DNA of 64,000 nucleotides from Aporrectodea caliginosa. Taxonomy: Eukaryota; Annelida; Clitellata; Crassiclitellata; Lumbricidae. The stretch lies in contig JACEVL010000147.1 in assembly GCA_020284085.1 (NCBI GenBank), positions 1,990,001-2,054,000 of the forward strand, read 5' to 3'. Under the pieces are notes generated by a model. The model was not told the DNA's origin. It searched no databases and worked only from the letters and a program-made list of their open reading frames with translations. This document shows positions 59,262-64,000 of this stretch, piece after piece. Positions within the stretch are counted from its first letter, which is position 1, and each line of letters opens with the position of its first letter. The position numbers and the translations under genes were made by a program.

Positions 59262-59462
59262 GTATAGCACTGGTGACGATGAGGCATTATTACATTGGTT
59301 TGGACGTGAGTACGACTAGCGTGAGGGCTGCTCTGGTGATGGCAACTGGGCAGGTTGTGGTGACATCCTCCAAGGCAATATCCATCTGGGAGCCAAAGAC
59401 TGATTTCTACGAACAGTCGTCGGACGAGATTTGACGTGCAGCCTGAAAAGTCATCAGGGTTG
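59262..59462 (+). pseudogene. FGGY: FGGY carbohydrate kinase, exon 1, with two in-frame TGA codons
   Basis: After acceptor TTGTTTCTAG, the ATG at 59279 opens MRHYYIGLDVSTTSVRAALV, then SIWEPKTDFYEQSSDEI, the N-terminus of the FGGY-domain kinase that phosphorylates ribulose-type sugars. TGA at 59432 stands where the family has a conserved Trp (EQSSxxIW); a second TGA follows at 59444, and the frame continues RAA and KVIRV to donor GTGTCA at 59463 in the phase needed by exon 2. The phosphate-binding D-x-G-T-G-S loop reads D-V-S-T-T-S. Probably inactivated; a sequence error could explain one stop but hardly all changes. Confidence 0.8.
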
Positions 59463-59659
59463 GTGTCAGAGTCTGTGATTTGATTGTCCAAGTGGTTTTC
59501 TTAGGTTTCTGTAAGTCCTAGTAAATAAGTACATTGAAGACTCCATAGAACACACTGCAATGTAATTCTGCAAAGCCATGGTTCCAAGATTGATGAATAT
59601 TTGGGCTGAGACAGAAATATTTGTCCACCTTTTCTATTCTTATTACAGGTTGTCTACTG

Positions 59660-59745
59660 TGGGACACGGTGGCCGATTGTTCTTCTTGTAACACTGAGAG
59701 CCTCCTTCACTGAGATGGTTACTGTTTACTTGTTCAGCACCATTG
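59660..59745 (+). mobile_element. tRNA-derived SINE, family A, partly deleted
   Basis: GGGACACGGTGGCCGATTG and TTGTAACACTGAGAGC; the B box is lost, then GAGATGGTTACTGT. Confidence 0.75.
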
Positions 59746-60214
59746 ATTGATACTTGCAATCAATAATGATAACACAGACTTATGCCTAGAGTTGTCACCT
59801 CTCCCGGATTGGGCGGGAGTCTCCCGTATTTCGATATGATCTCCTATGCGTTAAACACCACCACAATTGCAAATGTTAAAAAAATTCCCTGAATCTCCCG
59901 GATTCGTATCCTTAGGAGGTGGCAACCCTACTTATGCCACAGCTGTGAAAATTCCAAAATCCCTTCAAAGTTCCAAAATTGAAACCGTCATCTTCAATCA
60001 TTGTTCCATTGATCAAATCCGATCTAAGGACGTCTAAGTAGTTCTTTTGTTGTAGCAATCAAGGCTTCGATGACATGTGTGAAATGATAGCAAAACCTCC
60101 TAATCCTTTGCACAGGTCCAGAAGTCAGACGAGGCATATCGGACATATCGTGGTGAATTTAATTGTCCTGTTAACATATTTAATTATTATTTTATTATTT
60201 ATTACGATGCATTT

Positions 60215-60330
60215 ATCAAGCATCAGTCAATGGTGCTTAGCAATTGTGAGTGAAGGACTTGCTCAACAACCTTAGCGGAGGAGGATTGAACTCGTACGAG
60301 GTGAGCACTCTAACCAATCGTCTGCTGTCT
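60215..60330 (-). mobile_element. tRNA-derived SINE, family A
   Basis: AAGCATCAGTCAATGGTGCT to CTAACCAATCGTCTGC, minus orientation. Confidence 0.8.
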
Positions 60331-60440
60331 CTTATGAGTTGGTGAGTGCGTCTCGTTTCTTTCTTTTGAAGTGATACCATATAAATTTCTGATTACAATT
60401 ACCTAGTACTTTACGTTACTCTGTTATGCGTCTCTTGCAG

Positions 60441-60543
60441 AATGTGAAACAGAATTTCCAGCAAGCAAAGTTCACCGTATTTGCTTTGACGTTACAGCTT
60501 CTTTGGGGTTTCTTGACAGAAAATTCTCGTCTGTTGCAGTCAG
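60441..60543 (+). pseudogene. FGGY: FGGY carbohydrate kinase, exon 2
   Basis: 103 nt, phase 1 to 2, acceptor GTCTCTTGCAG, donor GTAAAG. It encodes CETEFPASKVHRICFDVTAS, LGFLDRKFSSVAV, matching I-x-G-L-G-F-D-A-T-C-S-L-V-V-L-D of the family. The frame is open, but the conserved ATCSLV reads VTASLG. Confidence 0.82.
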
Positions 60544-60599
60544 GTAAAGTAAAGAGTGTTCATTACGCAGACCTGCCGTGTTAAAGGTGAGGTCAGAAC

Positions 60600-62080
60600 A
60601 TTTCAGTGATTCTTAAAGGCTGTTAAAATAAAATATTTAGTATGAAAATAATTATATTATTTGCCTTTTCTCTGCTGGAGCCGTGCACCACCAGTTGATG
60701 CCTTGTTCATTAGACACTGGAGTGATAAAAGTTACTATTACATTATGAAATGTAGCCCATTTCAGATGTTATTAATATTTTCCTGGCAATTTTTATCTGC
60801 TTTTGGATTACATTTGGCTCCAAAATAAATAGTGATAATGGCAACTACAAGGTCTGGCTTTTAACTCTTCCGCAGCCATTGTGGTCAATAACGACCACAT
60901 ACACAAATCACCCATCTGGCATATAATTAGTTATAGTTATAGTTCTATTTATATCTGCTAGCAAGATGAAATATTGCAGATGTAAAAAATCCCTTGCATG
61001 GGTTTCCAATGGTTTGGTAAAATCAGAAACACAAATTTTCCAATGTTTTGGTTTGGAACATTTACTTGTAACCGCTTAAATTTAAATAGCCACATCCCTT
61101 CTTGTTAATTGGCTGCTTCTCTGGAGTCAAATGTAGTTTTCTTCATCAGCCAAGTAAAAAAAATAAATTGTATCGAGCCATGAATATTCTAAAAGGTCTT
61201 GAAGTTAAACATGCTAAGGTTTCAGCTTTTCAGGATTTGAAGACCGTGACAACGATGAACTAATTCATGAAGCTCAATCCATGTCATATTTTTAGAGAAA
61301 CATAACCTCATTTTGGGCTGCCTCTTTGTTTTTATTCATCTGCCTAGTCCAAAAATTAAAATTATATAGTTCAGCCAATGTTGTAAGGTATAAAAAATAG
61401 AAATCTCATATCAACTATGATGTGGGAATTTGGGATTTGAAGTCGAGACAACGAAGTTCAAACTTTTTAAGGGCAGGTATCGTCATTGATTAGACAGAAT
61501 ATAAACTGATTTTTGGACTAAATTCTTAAATTTTTGAGCTCTTTGCCTGTTTGCCACAAGTTTGAGTGGCTACATTTGCATTCTTTATTTGTATATTTTA
61601 TTCTGTTCATGAAATGTTGTAGGGATTGTTTATTTTATCGTTTTGAATTTTATTTTTATACAATCGTTAATATAATTTATCAACTTTGAGGTAAACGCAT
61701 GAACTGGTCAACTTTTCATCATAGATTTTATTGTCGGGCAATAAAATATGAGAAAAATTATATAAGCTTATAGCCTGAGATTTTAAGGGTTTTCATTCAT
61801 ATCAACTAATAATGGTCAAATTCATTAAAAACTGAACTAGTTAGCACCTTTTAACAGAAGACAACAGATGTCTGTACCTGCGATGATTGTTTCCAAGATC
61901 AGCTCTTCCACCAATCACGACGCCTTTTGAAGGTGTATAAATCTGTGTTTATGTTTACATTTACAAAGACTGGCCATTCGAGATGGCTGTCCCTAATCTA
62001 TGTGTACCTGGGGTAAAAATACAGTTCTGTTGCCTGCCACAGGGATTTTACTGGCCATATGACCTCTCTCCTTAGACAGT
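60600..62080. other. No recognisable gene
   Basis: AT-rich sequence between FGGY exons 2 and 3. I looked for the missing microexon and for downstream FGGY blocks (DLPDFLSW, KW) and found none. Confidence 0.55.
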
Positions 62081-62084
62081 AAAC

Positions 62085-62285
62085 CGTCTTTAACTCCGCC
62101 ACTGATCGTACTTTGTCAGTGCGTGTCTCAAGCCTGGATGAAGCAGGAGGGCGATGCTAATGGTTGTTGTTATCACACAGTGTCGTTAAAATGAAACTAC
62201 TACTAAAACGTCTTGGGAAGAAGGCTCGAACCTGTACTCTCCGCAGTTCAAGACTCAAACTAATCGGCTACCGAATCCCACGGCT
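62085..62285 (-). mobile_element. tRNA-derived SINE with TTTAACTCCGCC body
   Basis: Minus strand: GTGGGATTCGGTAGCCGATT and ACAGGTTCGAGCC boxes. The body TTTAACTCCGCCACTGATCG and GAGGGCGATGCTAATG also occurs at 2010-2060, 38840 and 42640. Confidence 0.8.
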
Positions 62286-62318
62286 ATATGATGGCAATTT
62301 TTTCTGTGTTGTTTACAG

Positions 62319-62478
62319 AGATCAGTTATCATAATGTGATCATGTGGATGGATCACCAGGCAGTGGATCAAGCAAGTAAGCAGATCAATCAGATGCGTCA
62401 CACAGTGCTATAGTGCTACGGAATGTCAGGGGAACCATTTCGCCCAAGATGCAGCTTCCGAAGCTCAAACAGGTTGTT
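62319..62478 (+). pseudogene. FGGY: FGGY carbohydrate kinase, exon 3, frameshifted
   Basis: After acceptor TTGTTTACAG: ISYHNVIMWMDHQAVDQASK, QINQMRHTVL then TAG at 62411. The family continuation resumes 8 bases later in another frame (VLRNVRGTISPKMQLPKLKQ). GTGCTATA is present in tandem at 62405-62418, so an 8-bp duplication caused the shift. The incoming phase also does not fit exon 2, so a microexon or a base is missing. Confidence 0.85.
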
Positions 62479-62619
62479 GACCTGGACTCATTAATTAAGA
62501 AGTTAATGTTCTATGTTATCATTTCAATGCAAATTACTGACTCATGGGTTTCATATATCCTGTTAGGAGATCAGGTAAATATGTAGTTTCTCTGATCTCT
62601 GCTTCACATGTCATAGGTG

Positions 62620-62673
62620 AAACCGCTGGCTAACCTCTCCCAGCATTCACTGGGAGATTTGAGCCAGCGGTTT
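62620..62673. other. 54-nt hairpin
   Basis: Arms AAACCGCTGGCT...CTCCCAG and CTGGGAG...AGCCAGCGGTTT pair over 21 of 24 positions around a CATTCA loop. It could be a small structured RNA or a foldback element; transcription is unknown. Confidence 0.6.
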
Positions 62674-62749
62674 TGTCTCTGATGCTCTGGACCTTGTGTG
62701 TGTTTGTATGTGTGTGTGTGTGTGTCTGTGTTTGTGTCATTGTTACTAG

Positions 62750-62838
62750 ATGGCCTTTGCCGTCTCTGCTTGTGCTTCCAACTGGCAACGAATTGGAAAA
62801 CCCTTCCATCCTCTTGGAGAGACCTACGAGCTTATGAG
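62750..62838 (+). pseudogene. Oxysterol-binding-protein exon, isolated
   Basis: 89 nt after acceptor TGTTACTAG, phase 0 to 2: MAFAVSACASNWQRIGKPFH then PLGETYELM. This is the FAVSxxAS / RTGKPFNPLLGETYEL block of the lipid-binding domain in ORP proteins, closest to the ORP1/2 group. One Leu codon of NPLLGE is missing. No other ORP exon (EQVSHHPP) is visible on either side, and FGGY exon 3 lies 270 bp upstream. Exon fragment, or a gene whose other exons lie outside. Confidence 0.75.
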
Positions 62839-62943
62839 GTGTGCTTTCCTCTGGCTAATACCAAGTAATGACAGCTTTTCTTTTTGAGGACAAAGGACGT
62901 GTGTGACTTTAAGATCTGTTTCTGTTATATTTTATCTAAAGTA

Positions 62944-64000
62944 CACTGTGTCCGGATGAAAAGTAGAACACAACAAAAAGTGTCATAACTCGGTCAAAAC
63001 TATCAGTATTTACCTGAAATTTTAAACACAACAACAGTGACCATATCTACACGAGATCCTAAAGCCGTTTGGAAATGTTCGTGAATTTATCATATTTATG
63101 AGCGTTTGCAATGGAGCACTGACAAATTAAAGTTTCCAACATGGGCCCTTACTTACGCAGACGCTGTGACGTCGTCATCGATGAAATACGTCACTTGTTT
63201 TGGTCTAAGCACAACAAAAATGGCGTTTACAGAAGAAGATAAAATTTTAATTAAAGTACTGCGGCAAGAACATGGTTATGGAGCGAGAAGGTTTCTGAAT
63301 GAATTTTCGAATAAAGGTTGGTGTCTTTCGTCTGTGAGTAAGCTATTGAAGAAGATCGATGAAACCGGCACAGTGAAGCGAAAACCTGGCAGTGGCCAAA
63401 AACGCACGACACGCACTGTTGAAAACGTCGAGTTGGTTGAAAGGCTGGCATTAAGCCAAGAAGATGCACCGGGAACCCATAGAACGGTGCGTCAGATTGC
63501 GAGGGATATTGGGATTCCGAAGACCGCAGTACACGAAATCGTTGCCAAGGACTTGAAGCTGGTTTGTTTTAAGAAGAGGCGAGCGCAAGATCTAACACCA
63601 AGAAACAAACTGACACGTCTTGTACGCGTCAAGCAGCTGCTGAAGAAATACCCTGAGCACACAGTCCCATTCATATGGTTTACGGACGAAAAAGTTTTTA
63701 CCGTCGCTCCTCCTGTCAACCTCCAGAATGATCGCGTTTATGCGGCGGCTGGGACGCGCAAGAAACACGTGCCTGCTGAACGTCTCCTCAAAACACGTTC
63801 ACACTTTTCAAAGTCACTAATGGTCTCAGTCGGTGTGTCAACCCTGGGGTGCACTCATTTGATCTTTGTTGAGCCGGGTGTGAAGGTAAATGGAGCGTAT
63901 ACTATCGCGATGTGCTGCTCACTCAACATCTGCTACCTGCTATCAAGCAGGTTTCTGGCGGCTACTTCACATTCCAACAAGACAGTGCCCCTGCGCATCG
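62944..64000 (+). mobile_element. Mariner-like element, 5' part (continues beyond window)
   Basis: Starts after TA with CACTGTGTCCGGATGAAAAG, has a 270-bp leader and a transposase gene. The other end lies outside the window. Confidence 0.85.
63220..64000 (+). pseudogene. Mariner transposase, frameshifted, truncated by window end
   Basis: ATG at 63220: MAFTEEDKILIKVLRQEHGY, an N-terminal paired-type helix-turn-helix region (SVSKLLKKIDETGTVKRKPG, TVRQIARDIGIPKTAVHEIV), then the first catalytic Asp in FIWFTDEKVF (residue 156). At about 63899 one extra base (GCGTATAC) shifts the frame; the expected YYRDVLLTQHLL and FTFQQDSAPAHR (second Asp at 63981) continue in the other frame. Otherwise open, so it decayed recently. 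A different subfamily from the element at 5963-6577. Confidence 0.93.

Overview
This is animal nuclear DNA, most likely from a marine invertebrate. I lean towards a deuterostome such as an echinoderm, hemichordate or lancelet, but the window does not settle it. Genes are split into short exons by GT-AG introns. The rest is a mosaic of tRNA-derived SINEs, LINE fragments, hAT-like and mariner-like elements, minisatellites and (AAT)n tracts. Nothing bacterial, no CRISPR array and no operon is present.

The main result is a complete minus-strand gene for TUG (ASPSCR1/UBXN9, the UBX-domain tether of GLUT4 storage vesicles and p97/VCP cofactor). I rebuilt it exon by exon. Sixteen exons from 43080 down to 14070 join with consistent phases into a 1635-nt CDS of 544 codons plus stop; human TUG has 553 residues. 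Exons 8-11 lie inside a recent, nearly identical tandem duplication (21257-25526 and 25527-29797), so the locus carries two full sets of these exons. Together the four exons total 314 nt, so including both sets breaks the frame. A partial duplicate of exon 5 upstream of the real one (37498-37536) would act as an in-frame 13-codon cassette.

Region by region: 1-7.1 kb holds four phase 1-1 EGF-repeat exons of a MEGF/SREC-like receptor on the plus strand, with a 27-bp minisatellite interrupted by a 979-bp DNA transposon and an internally deleted mariner. 7-14 kb is repeats with one possible small terminal exon. 14-43 kb is the TUG gene and its repeat-filled introns, including a second, older segmental duplication (about 31.4-33.0 and 34.0-35.8 kb). 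43-59 kb is LINE-rich: a 5'-truncated reverse transcriptase, a 903-codon endonuclease/RT ORF, CR1/L2-like tails, a degenerate THAP domain and a near-perfect palindrome. 59-62.5 kb carries a decayed plus-strand FGGY carbohydrate kinase copy, followed by one isolated oxysterol-binding-protein exon. The window ends inside a mariner with a frameshifted transposase.

Two LINE families share their 3' tails with local SINEs, so SINE-LINE tail sharing is visible here. Apart from TUG and the MEGF-like exons, which look functional as read, almost everything with a recognisable protein match is a fragment or visibly broken.
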